NCBI RefSeq assembly: GCF_002218025.2
Contig: NZ_AP018680.1
Location: 1,054,001-1,118,000, forward strand
DNA length: 64,000 nucleotides
Origin: Vibrio casei
Lineage (GTDB): Bacteria > Pseudomonadota > Gammaproteobacteria > Enterobacterales > Vibrionaceae
Reading direction: 5' to 3'
The position numbers were made by a program, and so were the translations under genes. The notes under the pieces are model-generated. The model ran no database searches, was not told where the DNA came from, and saw only the letters and a list, made by a program, of their open reading frames with translations. Every line of letters begins with the position of its first letter. Position 1 is the first letter of the stretch. This document shows positions 19,743 through 28,387 of this stretch, one piece after another.

Positions 19743-20048
19743 TTACTCTGGGTGCCACAGATATTGCTTTAAGCTAATTTTTCCTAACCCAGACACCTCA
19801 ACCCCTTCGTCTACGAGTTTAGTTTTCTGTCGGAGTAAATCATTACCTTTCAATGATATTTTACCCTGACTATTTACCACGCGGTGCCAAGGTAAAGTCG
19901 ACCCTTCAGGTAAATGACTCAAAGCCTTACCTACATGTCGCGCATAACCGGGGTAACCTGCCATTTTAGCAATCGTGCCATAGGTGCTAATTTTCCCTTT
20001 TGGGATTTGGTGAATGACAGTAAATATTTGCATATGGAATTCGTTCAT
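19743..20048 (-). CDS. atl: Alkyltransferase-like protein (Atl/YbaZ)
   Basis: A 101-aa homologue of the DNA-binding half of O6-alkylguanine-DNA methyltransferase. The motif is PWHRV where the enzyme has PCHRV, so the acceptor cysteine is tryptophan. This defines the Atl group, which binds O6-alkylguanine and flags it for nucleotide excision repair. The full HTH part (YGTIAKMAGYPGYARHVGKA) is intact. Confidence 0.9.
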   Translation of the reverse strand: MNEFHMQIFTVIHQIPKGKISTYGTIAKMAGYPGYARHVGKALSHLPEGSTLPWHRVVNSQGKISLKGNDLLRQKTKLVDEGVEVSGLGKISLKQYLWHPE

Positions 20049-20288
20049 AGAGATTACTTAGATATCCAATTTAATTGGGTAAATATACCCAATTTTATGT
20101 GCATGAAAAACATTATCGTTATTATTTTAAACCGTGGCAGAGGATAGATATTTCTGTTTATTTATTAGAATTGTTGAAGAACTAAGCAAACAAACCATTA
20201 AGGAAGCAAGACGGTTGCAATTGAAACATTTATCCTAGATAATCCTTTCCATCTTAAAGCAAATTGTTGCTGATAGAGCAAAATCAAT

Positions 20289-20395
20289 GGAGGCCCTGGT
20301 CCTCCCGCAATACTAGTTCGTGAACTTGGTCAGATCCGGAAGGAAGCAGCCACAGCGAATGACGTGTGTGCCGGGATGTGGCTGGGGCTTCCACC
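20289..20395 (+). ncRNA. ffs: 4.5S / signal recognition particle RNA
   Basis: About 107 nt with the conserved SRP domain IV core GGTCAGATCCGGAAGGAAGC and GTGTGCCGGGATGTGGCTGG. The ends GGAGGCCC and GGGGCTTCC pair. It binds Ffh for cotranslational membrane targeting. The 3' end is the insertion site of the Tn7-like element: the 5-bp duplicated target starts at 20395, so the RNA stays intact and its native downstream sequence now lies at 56205 onward. The 5' and 3' ends are approximate. Confidence 0.95.
20332..20351 (+). other. Protospacer in ffs matching spacer 4
   Basis: This ffs segment matches the first 20 nt of the last CRISPR spacer at 16 of 20 positions. Mismatches are at spacer positions 3, 6, 12 and 18. 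The preceding dinucleotide TC would be the PAM; I-F3 systems tolerate weak PAMs. The first transposon base (20400) lies 48 bp past its end. It is the inferred homing target of the element. Confidence 0.82.
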
Positions 20396-20399
20396 TACC

Positions 20400-20476
20400 T
20401 GATGTTTGAAAAATAAGTCTGCATAAATTGCAAAGAAGTTTGCATATTTGCAGGATAAGTCTGCATAGTCTACTTT
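20400..20476 (+). repeat. Transposon left end with three TnsB-site repeats
   Basis: After the terminal TGATGTTTG, three copies of AAGT(C/T)TGCATA begin at 20415, 20436 and 20457, exactly 21 bp apart. These fit Tn7-type TnsB binding sites. tnsA begins 21 bp later, so its promoter lies within or overlaps the end, allowing TnsB to repress its own operon. Confidence 0.8.
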
Positions 20477-20497
20477 TAGTTGTAAGTTTACAACAAA

Positions 20498-21133
20498 ATG
20501 GACTTCGGCATGTTTGATCAAACTAAAAAATCCTCCCACGTTCATAACATCTCAAAATTTATGAGTTTGAAGAACGATGCTGTAGTTCGCACTATGTCGA
20601 TGCTTGAATTCGATATGTGTTTTCATCTTGAATATTCCCCTGAAATTCAAAGCTATACTTCCCAACCTAATGGCTTTTATTACGAATTCAACAATCGTCA
20701 GTGTCGATATACACCTGATTTCAATATTGTTAACTCAAATGGAGATGAGACATTTATTGAAGTCAAGCATTCATCAAAAATCTATGATCCTGACTTCAGA
20801 CGACGTTTCGCTTCCAAACAACAATTCTCGCTTGAGCAACTCAATAAAAAACTCATTTTAATTACTGAAAAGCAAATCCGTATAAACCCTATTTTGAATA
20901 ATCTCAAGTTGTTACATCGTTATTCCGGTTTACAAACGATCTCTGATATTCAATACGCTATTCTTGATGTGGTTCGAAATAGCGAAAGAATACGATTACA
21001 TGACATATCTATGGTTTTAGGAATTACGGAGTCAGAAGCTTTATCTGGCACATTGTCGTGGTTATCCCAAGGGAAAATTCAAGCAGATTTAAAGTCTGGT
21101 GAAATATCGTTAGAAACCCATGTTTGGTGCTAA
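20498..21133 (+). CDS. tnsA: TnsA transposon endonuclease
   Basis: A 211-aa TnsA. The restriction-endonuclease-like core has E in SMLEFD (about residue 38), D in RYTPDF (about 72) and EVK in FIEVKH (about 86). A C-terminal winged-helix region follows. TnsA nicks the 5' transposon ends, so that with TnsB the element moves by cut-and-paste. The stop overlaps the tnsB start in TAATG. The ORF appears intact. Confidence 0.92.
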   Translation: MDFGMFDQTKKSSHVHNISKFMSLKNDAVVRTMSMLEFDMCFHLEYSPEIQSYTSQPNGFYYEFNNRQCRYTPDFNIVNSNGDETFIEVKHSSKIYDPDFRRRFASKQQFSLEQLNKKLILITEKQIRINPILNNLKLLHRYSGLQTISDIQYAILDVVRNSERIRLHDISMVLGITESEALSGTLSWLSQGKIQADLKSGEISLETHVWC

Positions 21134-21962
21134 TGCTTATGGACTTTAATAGTAATGATGGTTTTTTCGATGAATTTAAGTTGGATGAAACTTCAGAGGA
21201 TAGATATGTAGTTGAAAAATCATTAGAAGTAGTTCAGTTTGCTCCTAAAATTTCAATCGATTCTTACCCACTATCTATACAAAATGAGATACAAAAACGC
21301 CTTTCTTATATCCGCTTTGTCAATGCACGGATTAATGGTGGTTGGACTCAAAAAAATTTAACGCCGATATTACGAGAGGCATCGCAAAGTTTGCCTTTAC
21401 CTGCGCCAAAATGGAGAACATTGGTTAATTGGAAAAAAGCTTATTATGAATCAGGAGAGTTAATTCACGCGTTAGTTCCTAGGCATAAAGGTAAGGGTAA
21501 TCGAGAGAAAAAAAATGATTCAGAAAAGTATGTGTTAAAAGCTATTAATGAAAAATACTTAACAAAAGAAAGAGTTAGTGTTTCTGACACTTATGCCTAT
21601 TACAAGTCGCTGGTTATTGTCGCTAATAAATCAATAGTTTCAGGTGGTATTCAACTATTAAGTAAGAGAACGTTCTACAATCGTGTTCAAATGCTTCCTC
21701 CTTATGAAGTTGATGTAGCTCGCTTTGGAAAGCGAATAGCTGATAGAAAGTACCGTTCAGTAGGTCAACAGATACCATGTACGATGCCAATGGAGTATGT
21801 TGAAATAGATCATTCACCGCTTGATGCTATTTTACTTGATGACAAAGGTGACATACCGCTAGGACGGCCTTATTTAACTATTCTTTATGATCGTTTTAGT
21901 AAATGTGTTGTTGGGCTAAGTGTAAACCGGTGTTTGTCAAACTAGTTGTCGCGATCACTACG

Positions 21963-23012
21963 TTATGCACTCTCAGCCTTGACACTATTTTGTTCAGGGT
22001 TTAAGTACACTTCTTTTGGTAAATCCCAATTACGGATATTACCGCTCCAGCGCTCAGGGTGAGCATCTTTAGCACCTTGATAAACTTCTTTTCTATTAGC
22101 CAATATGTCACCCGCTAATCCTGAATGCCTTTGATGTGGGCTGACGTATTTGATGCCACTATGTTTGTGGTTAAAATTATACCAGTGGCTAAATTTCAAC
22201 ACCCAACTACGCGCCTCATCAATTGTTGAAAACCCTTTATACGGATAGTCAGGGCGATATTTACACGTTTTAAATATCGACTCAGCATAAGCATTATCAT
22301 TGCTCACCCTAGGACGATTAAAAGACGACACGACACCTAAACTATAAAGTGTTTCAAGCATTGATGAGCCTTTCATTGGGCTTCCATTATCCGAATGCAG
22401 TACCAGAGGATTATCTTTAACTCCTTCTTTTAAATGAGCTTTCTTAATTAATATTGATGCATTTTCTGCTGATTCGTCATCATGAATTTCCCATCCAACA
22501 ATCTTTCGACTAAATATATCGAGTATCAAATATAAATAAAAATGCAGCCCTTTAGCGGGGCCTGGTAACCAAGTAATATCCCAACACCACACTTGGTTTG
22601 GCCCTGTAGCACAGTGTGTCGTCGGTACTTTTCTCTCTTTTATCTGACTACGTCCGCGAGCGTTTTGCTGTTTTTCTTCATGAAGAACACGATAATATGT
22701 TGATTCAGAAGCAAGATAAATACCCTCATCTGCTAATGTAGGGACGATTTGGCTTGGTGGTAAGCTCTTAAAATCATCGCTATTAACGATGGCTAATATG
22801 TTATCTCTCTCTGCTTTTGATAGCTTATTTTTTGGCTCAGGGCGCTGAGATATTGGTCTACCATCTGTTTTTATGTTCCCGTCAACAGTCCAACGTTGAT
22901 ACGTCCGGACACTGATCCCAAGTTCACGGCAAGCTTTAAACTTTGGCGCACCAGAACTCACAGCTTCATTAACTAGTTTAACTGCTTGAATGCGAGCTGA
23001 GTCGAGGATCAT
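21963..23012 (-). CDS. IS transposase OrfB (rve/DDE integrase), copy 1
   Basis: A 349-aa IS3-type OrfB. An N-terminal helix-turn-helix (ACRELGISVRTYQRW) is followed by an HTH_21-type region and the DDE core: D in VWCWDITWLPG (about 144), D in LVLHSDNGSP (about 208) and E in NAYAESIFKTCKY (about 244). It cuts and joins the insertion sequence ends. Its start overlaps the stop of OrfA by 4 bases, compatible with reinitiation or frameshift coupling. Confidence 0.92.
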   Translation of the reverse strand: MILDSARIQAVKLVNEAVSSGAPKFKACRELGISVRTYQRWTVDGNIKTDGRPISQRPEPKNKLSKAERDNILAIVNSDDFKSLPPSQIVPTLADEGIYLASESTYYRVLHEEKQQNARGRSQIKERKVPTTHCATGPNQVWCWDITWLPGPAKGLHFYLYLILDIFSRKIVGWEIHDDESAENASILIKKAHLKEGVKDNPLVLHSDNGSPMKGSSMLETLYSLGVVSSFNRPRVSNDNAYAESIFKTCKYRPDYPYKGFSTIDEARSWVLKFSHWYNFNHKHSGIKYVSPHQRHSGLAGDILANRKEVYQGAKDAHPERWSGNIRNWDLPKEVYLNPEQNSVKAESA

Positions 23013-23506
23013 TCGTCCTCGGCTTCCCCCCAGATCGCATTTGCTTTTTTTCTTAACACCAATAGTGCTGCGGTTTCAGCGAGTGCCTTATCTTTTCGAC
23101 GTAGCTCCTTTTCTAATTGATTGATCTGTTTTTTATCTTTCTTTGTTTCGGTGGAGAAGGCTTTTTCTTGCTCTTTAACGTTAGCGTTTGCATCTATACA
23201 CGCATTTCGCCAAGCCGATACTTGTTCCACATAAAGACCTTTGCCTCGGCAATATTCCGCTAACTCAGCTTGATTTAAAGAGGCTGTTTCCAACACGACT
23301 GAGAATTTATTTGCTGATGACCACTGCTCAGCATTCTTTCCATCACCTGGCACTAAATGCCCCTTATCAATTGCTTGTTTTCGCCAATTATACAAGGTTG
23401 ATTCACCAATCCCCATCTCGATTGATAATTGGGCTATTGCTATATTATTTGGAGGCATCATCTTCTGAAGAGCCGACTCTTTGCTTTGCGCTGAATAATG
23501 TTTCAT
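23009..23506 (-). CDS. IS transposase OrfA, copy 1
   Basis: A 165-aa first-frame protein. The N-terminal HTH_8-type domain (IAIAQLSIEMGIGESTLYNW) binds the inverted repeats, and a C-terminal lysine/glutamate-rich coiled coil (about residues 110-145) probably mediates multimerisation. It is coupled to OrfB by a 4-base overlap. Confidence 0.9.
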   Translation of the reverse strand: MKHYSAQSKESALQKMMPPNNIAIAQLSIEMGIGESTLYNWRKQAIDKGHLVPGDGKNAEQWSSANKFSVVLETASLNQAELAEYCRGKGLYVEQVSAWRNACIDANANVKEQEKAFSTETKKDKKQINQLEKELRRKDKALAETAALLVLRKKANAIWGEAEDE

Positions 23507-24651
23507 TGTTACTCCACGCCCTCTGTTTAATGGTTGAATATTAAGCGCGACAACTAGTCTGACAGAGAGGGAAACTTCCGTGAGCCAAGCTATAATTCTG
23601 TGCGCAAAGCAATTTTAAACACGGTCCTACAAAAGGATTGGGTAAAAGAAAAATATCCTTGCATAAAAAATGAATGGCCTTGTAGCGGTAAAATCCAAAA
23701 TCTGGTTGTTGATAATGGCGCTGAGTTTTGGAGTAATGATCTTGAAGATGCATTACGCCCATTAGTGTCAAATATTCTTTATACCAAAGCTGGTAATCCT
23801 TGGGAAAAGACCGGTGTAGAGAAGTTTTTCGATAAGTTAAATAATGGTTTAATTAAGAAATTTCCCGGTAAGACCTTTTCACGCACTGAACAATTGAAAG
23901 ACTATAACCCTAAAAGAGATGCGGTGGTGCGGGTTAGTGAGTTTTTAGAACTTTTGCATAAATGGATTATCGATCTCTATCATCAATCTCCAGATGCACG
24001 GGAGACGGGAATACCTGTCCAACGATGGTATGAATCTAAGTTTCGTCCGTCTGAATATAAATCATCAGAAAAAGAACAGCTTAAAATTGAGTTAGGTCCA
24101 GTTCATCATCGAACTATTGGTCTTGGTGGCATTCGTTTATATAACATGAGATATGAATCCAAAGAGTTAATAGAATACCGTAAACAAAATTCATTAGATA
24201 ATTCTGGCAAGCTTTACGTGAAAACTAAAACTGACCCTATGGATTTAAGTTACATATATGTTTATCTGGAAAATGAATTTCGTTATATCAAAGTGCCAGT
24301 TGTTGATAATACAAACTATACCCGTGGCCTAACTTTATTTCAGCATAAAATCGTTGAGAAAGTTCGGCGTTTGAATACACGGTTCAGTGCCGATGAGTTA
24401 AGTTTGGCCGAATCTCGGCTTTATATAGAAGAAAGAATCCAAACAGAAACCAATAGAAGTTCAAATAAAAAAAGGCCCAATGTAAAAGTTGGCAGTACGT
24501 CAAAACTAGCAAAATATCATGAAGTCGGAAGTGATGGACCAACGACAATTATAGCTTCTCAATCAAATTCTCAGCCACCTAAAAGTACTGAGCAGCCTCT
24601 TATAGAGGAAGTGGATTGGGATGATGAATCTGAAGATATCGAGGGCTATTA

Positions 24652-25680
24652 ATGCTAGGACTGACTGAGAAGCAAAAAGCCCAATTGTATAGCTTTAGAA
24701 CTTGCTTCATTGAATACCCTGAAATCACAGAAATTTATAGTATTTTTGATCGTATGCGGTTAAATAAATCGTTAGGAGGTGAGCAAGAATCTCTTTTGTT
24801 GACAGGTGAAACAGGAAGTGGAAAGACAGCATTAATTAATAATTATTTGTCGAAACATCAAACAGTAACAACCTCTACATTTGCATATCAACCTATCTTG
24901 AATACTCGTATTCCGCCAAAAGTAAACGAACTAAGTACAATGCTTCAGCTTCTAAAAGACCTCAATACTCAAACAGGTAGTCGAGCCCAACGTAATCGAA
25001 ATGAGCTAGCGCTAGCTGAGTCAGTTGTAGTTCAGTTAAAGCGAAAAAAAACAGAATTAATTATCTTAAATGAAGTGCAGGAGTTGATAGAGTTTTCATC
25101 AGTCAAAGATCGACAAGCCATAGCAAATACATTGAAATATATCAGTGAAGAAGCACAAGTGTCTTTTGTTCTGGTTGGAATGCCATATTCAGAGCTACTT
25201 GCAGAAGAACCTCAATGGAATTCAAGACTTTCTTGGAGACGAGAGTTACGGTATTTTCAATTAAGTAAAAATAAAGCACATTTCATAAAGGTTATTAAAG
25301 GGTTAGCTAATAGGATGGGTTTTTCAGAACCTCCTGAACTTCATAAAAAAGAGATTGCCATTGCTTTATTTTCGATTTGTAGAGGTGAATTTCGATTACT
25401 CAAACATTTTTTAGAAGATGCAATGCTAACTTGTTTTTTGGCTGGAGGAGCAACGGTGAACTTAGATGTATTAGCCGAAACATATCAATTGAAATATGCA
25501 CAGACAGCATCGAACCTTAACCCATTCTTAAATCCTGAAGGTATCAAAATTTCAGAATTATCGATACCAACAAAGTTCAATCCGTATGCACTAAAGGAAG
25601 AAGATAAAATCATTAGTCGCCGCTTCACGGATGCATTACCGTTGAACCTTTTACTCTCAAAGAGTAGTCTTAAAACGTAA
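24652..25680 (+). CDS. tnsC: TnsC AAA+ transposition regulator
   Basis: A 342-aa AAA+ ATPase. Walker A is GETGSGKTALI (about residue 45). The Walker B strand reads LIILNEVQEL, with Asn where most AAA+ proteins have Asp. Sensor I region is VSFVLVGMPYSELL. TnsC oligomerises on DNA and links TniQ-Cascade target choice to TnsAB. Its start overlaps the tnsB stop (TAATG), so tnsABC form one operon. The protein looks intact and is of normal I-F3 length. Confidence 0.92.
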   Translation: MLGLTEKQKAQLYSFRTCFIEYPEITEIYSIFDRMRLNKSLGGEQESLLLTGETGSGKTALINNYLSKHQTVTTSTFAYQPILNTRIPPKVNELSTMLQLLKDLNTQTGSRAQRNRNELALAESVVVQLKRKKTELIILNEVQELIEFSSVKDRQAIANTLKYISEEAQVSFVLVGMPYSELLAEEPQWNSRLSWRRELRYFQLSKNKAHFIKVIKGLANRMGFSEPPELHKKEIAIALFSICRGEFRLLKHFLEDAMLTCFLAGGATVNLDVLAETYQLKYAQTASNLNPFLNPEGIKISELSIPTKFNPYALKEEDKIISRRFTDALPLNLLLSKSSLKT

Positions 25681-25683
25681 GAG

Positions 25684-25998
25684 TTATTTGTTATGTTGTG
25701 CTTTTAATTGATTCATTAATGCTAACTTATCTTCATCTGAGAGCTTATCAACCGCACACACCAATTCCGCACTAATCTCATCTTCACAAAAGAAGTAATG
25801 TAAAGGCACGTTCAATTCTTCAGCCATACGACGCAATGTACTGATGTCAGGAATGTGACGTCCTTTTTCATAGTGATTCATTCGACCACTTGCCGAGCTT
25901 TGTTCCATACCTATTCTCACCCCCAGTTCTTTTTGGGTGATTTTGGCTTTTTTACGGGCTTCTTTGAGCCTCGCTGGAATTGGGTTGTCTTTTTGCAC
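25684..25998 (-). CDS. xre: Xre-family regulator of the CAST
   Basis: A 104-aa Cro/C1-type repressor. The helix-turn-helix is KITQKELGVRIGMEQSSASGRMNHYEKG split over helices 2-4; a short C-terminal helix region follows. It faces tnsC tail to tail (4-bp gap) and is divergent from the 26100 gene. Two CTTAG-N5-CTAAG palindromes lie between 26028 and 26076 and a third lies at the tniQ promoter, so it very probably represses itself and tniQ-cas. Xre control is known in other I-F3 elements. Confidence 0.88.
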   Translation of the reverse strand: MQKDNPIPARLKEARKKAKITQKELGVRIGMEQSSASGRMNHYEKGRHIPDISTLRRMAEELNVPLHYFFCEDEISAELVCAVDKLSDEDKLALMNQLKAQHNK

Positions 25999-26027
25999 TT
26001 AGGCATCTTTTTTTGTCCTATCGATAA

Positions 26028-26042
26028 CTTAGATTGTCTAAG
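26028..26042. promoter_or_regulatory. Candidate Xre operator O1
   Basis: CTTAG-ATTGT-CTAAG, 30 bp upstream of the xre start codon on the minus strand. The same 5-5-5 palindrome occurs at 26062 and 28360. Confidence 0.75.
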
Positions 26043-26061
26043 TTTTACTTAATTTTGTATA

Positions 26062-26076
26062 CTTAGCAATCCTAAG
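26062..26076. promoter_or_regulatory. Candidate Xre operator O2
   Basis: CTTAG-CAATC-CTAAG, centred 34 bp from O1 (about three helical turns) and 24 bp before the GTG start at 26100. It suits cooperative binding and control of both divergent transcripts. Confidence 0.75.
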
Positions 26077-26099
26077 TTTTTGCGTATGGTTGCTAGTCT

Positions 26100-26630
26100 G
26101 TGTTAGAAAAAAAGAAAGAAAAAGAATTGGTCCGTAACTTTTTGAAAGAAAATGATTTAGTGAAATTTTCTATTCGGGAGCTAACGGATTTATTTTGTAA
26201 GGCTGGATATTCTTTTGATAGTCGAGAAAGAACTTACCAATATGTCTATCGGGGTTTATGCCGATTGGAATCTGAAGGTTGGCTGATTTCTGAAGGTGAA
26301 AAAAGAACCAAAAGATATTTAGTGGTCCACAAAGAAGAGTCTGAAAAGGAGGCTACTAATAACCATAACCTCGTCGATGTCAGGTGTGATGATGCTAATA
26401 AATGGCGAGATGATATGACAAAAGAAAGATCCCAAGCACAGGGAGAACTATCCATTCTTTTAGGTGAAATAGATGAGTATGTCTTTTTAATGCATAAATA
26501 CCGTTCATTGTTTGATCAGATACAACCTCTACTTGTTTCCGCAAGAGAAGAATCAGCAAAATTATTAGGTAAAATAAATGCTTTATCTAATGTGTTATCA
26601 CAGAACAATAACGGTTCAAAACTATGCTAA
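26100..26630 (+). CDS. Winged-helix / coiled-coil protein of unknown function
   Basis: A 176-aa protein starting at GTG. Residues 5-75 look like a winged helix (SIRELTDLFCKAGYSFDSRERT then RGLCRLESEGWLISEGE); residues 95-170 look like a coiled coil. I do not recognise the family. It overlaps the helicase gene by 7 bp, so the two are co-translated. It starts 24 bp after an Xre operator, which places it under the same control as the cas genes. Confidence 0.7.
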   Translation: MLEKKKEKELVRNFLKENDLVKFSIRELTDLFCKAGYSFDSRERTYQYVYRGLCRLESEGWLISEGEKRTKRYLVVHKEESEKEATNNHNLVDVRCDDANKWRDDMTKERSQAQGELSILLGEIDEYVFLMHKYRSLFDQIQPLLVSAREESAKLLGKINALSNVLSQNNNGSKLC

Positions 26631-28003
26631 GAAAGTGGCAGTCTGAATGTGCCGATAAAGCGATCTCATTTTATAAAAATCAATGTAAACATTTCTTATG
26701 CCAGGCAACACCAGGTTCAGGTAAAACCGTGCTAGCCGCAGAGGTTGCTAAGAGATTACTGGATGAAAATAAAATTGATTTAGTGCTATGTTTTTCTCCT
26801 TCGTTGAGTGTTGCAGAAGGAATAAAAGATACATTTTCTTGGAAGTTAAACTGTGCTTTTAATGGAGGACTTGGAGCAATTGGTGCGTCATTCACTTATC
26901 AAAGTTTGGCTTATTTTCCTGATTCTTTTTGGCTGATGTTAAAAAGAAAACGTCTTTTTGTAATTTTCGATGAAATCCATCATTGTGCTGGTGATACGCC
27001 TGAGTCATCAAATGCGTGGGGAGAACAAGTTTTAGTTAAGCTACAACATGTGGCGGATTATACATTAGCGTTAACCGGAACACCGTGGCGTACAGATAAA
27101 GCACCTATTGTTATGGCTAAATATTCTGATCCAGAAGGACAAATTGTCTGTAACTATCAATATTCCTTAAAACAAGCGGTACAAGATGGAGTATGCCGGA
27201 TACCGAAAATCACGCTAATAGATAATGATAATTTATCGGTAACTGAATCCAATGAAAGTAAGTCGTTTTCATCGATTCTAGATTTATTAAAGCATTCAGA
27301 TTTATCTTATCAAAGCATTCTTCATAACGAAAAAGCGATGGATTACCTATTAGGTTTAGGGTGTAAAAAGCTCAATGAAATTAGATCAAAGATCCCAAAT
27401 GCAGGGGGTTTAGTTGTAGCCTCATCCGTCGAGCACGCTAAAGTAATTCAACAAACACTCATAGAGAAGTTTCAACAAACCACTGAGTTAGTGACTTACA
27501 GACAAGAAAATCCATTAAAATTAATTGATGGTTTTAGGCACAGCACAATACAATGGATTGTCAGTGTTGGAATGATTAGCGAAGGAACAGATATTCCTCG
27601 ACTGCAAGTTTGTTGTCATTTAAGTGCCGTGAAAACCGAATTGTACTTTAGGCAGGTACTTGGGAGAATCCTGCGAGTTAATCATAATGGCAATCAAGAG
27701 GCATGGTTATACACTTTTGCTGAAAGCAGTTTGGTGAAATTTTCCGAGCAGATAGAGCAAGATATTCCAGAGACTTGTATGTTTGCCAAATTTGATGATT
27801 TAAAGGGAGGTTTTATCTCAACCTTGGACACATCTAAACCAGAAATAGTATCACGGCTGGAGAAATTAAATATTTCTACTGTGAAATGGCAAGCGAGTGA
27901 AGTCAAAGCTGCATTAAAACATGGTAGGAGTGATTTAATATCTTATGAAAACGATTTGAAACTAGGCCAGTTTAAGCAAAGAATTATTGCTGCATTTGTA
28001 TAA
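26624..28003 (+). CDS. Superfamily 2 DEAD/DEAH-type helicase
   Basis: A 459-aa helicase. Motif I is ATPGSGKTVLA (about residue 29), motif II DEIHHCAG (about 114), motif III LTGTPWRTD, motif V region SVGMISEGTDIPRL, motif VI RQVLGRILRVNH. Both RecA domains are complete, with no nuclease or accessory domain visible. It sits between the tnsABC and tniQ-cas modules behind the xre operators. Whether it acts in transposition, in array-guided silencing or as separate phage defence is not known. Confidence 0.85.
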   Translation: MLRKWQSECADKAISFYKNQCKHFLCQATPGSGKTVLAAEVAKRLLDENKIDLVLCFSPSLSVAEGIKDTFSWKLNCAFNGGLGAIGASFTYQSLAYFPDSFWLMLKRKRLFVIFDEIHHCAGDTPESSNAWGEQVLVKLQHVADYTLALTGTPWRTDKAPIVMAKYSDPEGQIVCNYQYSLKQAVQDGVCRIPKITLIDNDNLSVTESNESKSFSSILDLLKHSDLSYQSILHNEKAMDYLLGLGCKKLNEIRSKIPNAGGLVVASSVEHAKVIQQTLIEKFQQTTELVTYRQENPLKLIDGFRHSTIQWIVSVGMISEGTDIPRLQVCCHLSAVKTELYFRQVLGRILRVNHNGNQEAWLYTFAESSLVKFSEQIEQDIPETCMFAKFDDLKGGFISTLDTSKPEIVSRLEKLNISTVKWQASEVKAALKHGRSDLISYENDLKLGQFKQRIIAAFV

Positions 28004-28084
28004 AATGAAATAGAGATTTGAGTCGAGATCATTATTACTCGGCTTTAAATTCTAAATTGGCTAGAAGCAACTGAGCGAGTTGTT

Positions 28085-28291
28085 GTGTTTAAAGATCGGC
28101 TAAGAACTGATAGCGTTGATCTATTCGAAGGTATTGATGAAGAGTCAATTGTTTCTGGAAGTAATGACCGTATTTTATGTTCGGATCTTGTAAATGCAAA
28201 GAGTCAAGGTCGTACAGAATTACAGTTCCGCGACACTTTGAAATATAACCAGTTTGTTTATGCGGTACGCTGTGAACTGTTGCTTGGCTGA
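28085..28291 (+). CDS. Small open frame of uncertain status
   Basis: A possible 68-aa product starting at GTG with no recognised domain. The same frame stays open for another 13 codons upstream, back to a stop, suggesting a leftover gene end instead of a true start. There is no convincing ribosome site. It lies between the helicase and tniQ. Confidence 0.25.
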   Translation: MFKDRLRTDSVDLFEGIDEESIVSGSNDRILCSDLVNAKSQGRTELQFRDTLKYNQFVYAVRCELLLG

Positions 28292-28359
28292 ATAATTTGA
28301 CTGACTTAACATTTTTGAATTACTTGATGGTTAAATGAAAAAATTGGTCAATACTAAAA

Positions 28360-28374
28360 CTTAGAATAACTAAG
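28360..28374. promoter_or_regulatory. Candidate Xre operator O3 at tniQ
   Basis: CTTAG-AATAA-CTAAG ends 13 bp before the tniQ ATG. It matches O1 and O2 in both half-sites and spacing, and would place tniQ-cas8/5-cas7-cas6 under Xre repression. Confidence 0.75.
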
Positions 28375-28387
28375 TTTTAGGTTGGCA

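Larger units (their letters stand above)
21928..23571 (-). mobile_element. IS3-like insertion sequence, copy 1
   Basis: 1644 bp with imperfect ~26-bp terminal inverted repeats (inner part GTCA(A/G)ACTAGTTGTCGCG) and the 4-bp target duplication AAAC. It holds two overlapping frames on the minus strand. A second copy of the same length and, by eye, the same sequence lies at 57854-59497. The termini do not show the usual IS3 TG...CA, so the group is uncertain. Confidence 0.9.
21133..24652 (+). pseudogene. tnsB: TnsB transposase, split by an insertion sequence
   Basis: Removing 21928-23571 and one 4-bp duplication restores a continuous 623-aa TnsB. The first catalytic Asp (VEIDHSPLDA) lies before the break; the second Asp (LVVDNGAEFW) and the Glu (PWEKTGVEKFF) lie after it. 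TnsB is the DDE enzyme that joins the 3' ends to target DNA. The inner join reads SVNFREPSYN. The C-terminal tail (EEVDWDDESEDIEGY) is probably the TnsC-contacting hook. The two halves are separated within the RNase H fold, so function should be lost. The start uses ATG 21133, overlapping tnsA. Confidence 0.93.

Noticed and set aside
23600..24652. A separate transposase gene starting at GTG 23600
   Set aside because: It is the downstream half of tnsB; joining across the insertion sequence gives one continuous 623-aa frame.
28085..28291. A confident gene between the helicase and tniQ
   Set aside because: The frame has no recognisable domain or ribosome site and extends upstream to a stop without a start; listed only at low confidence.
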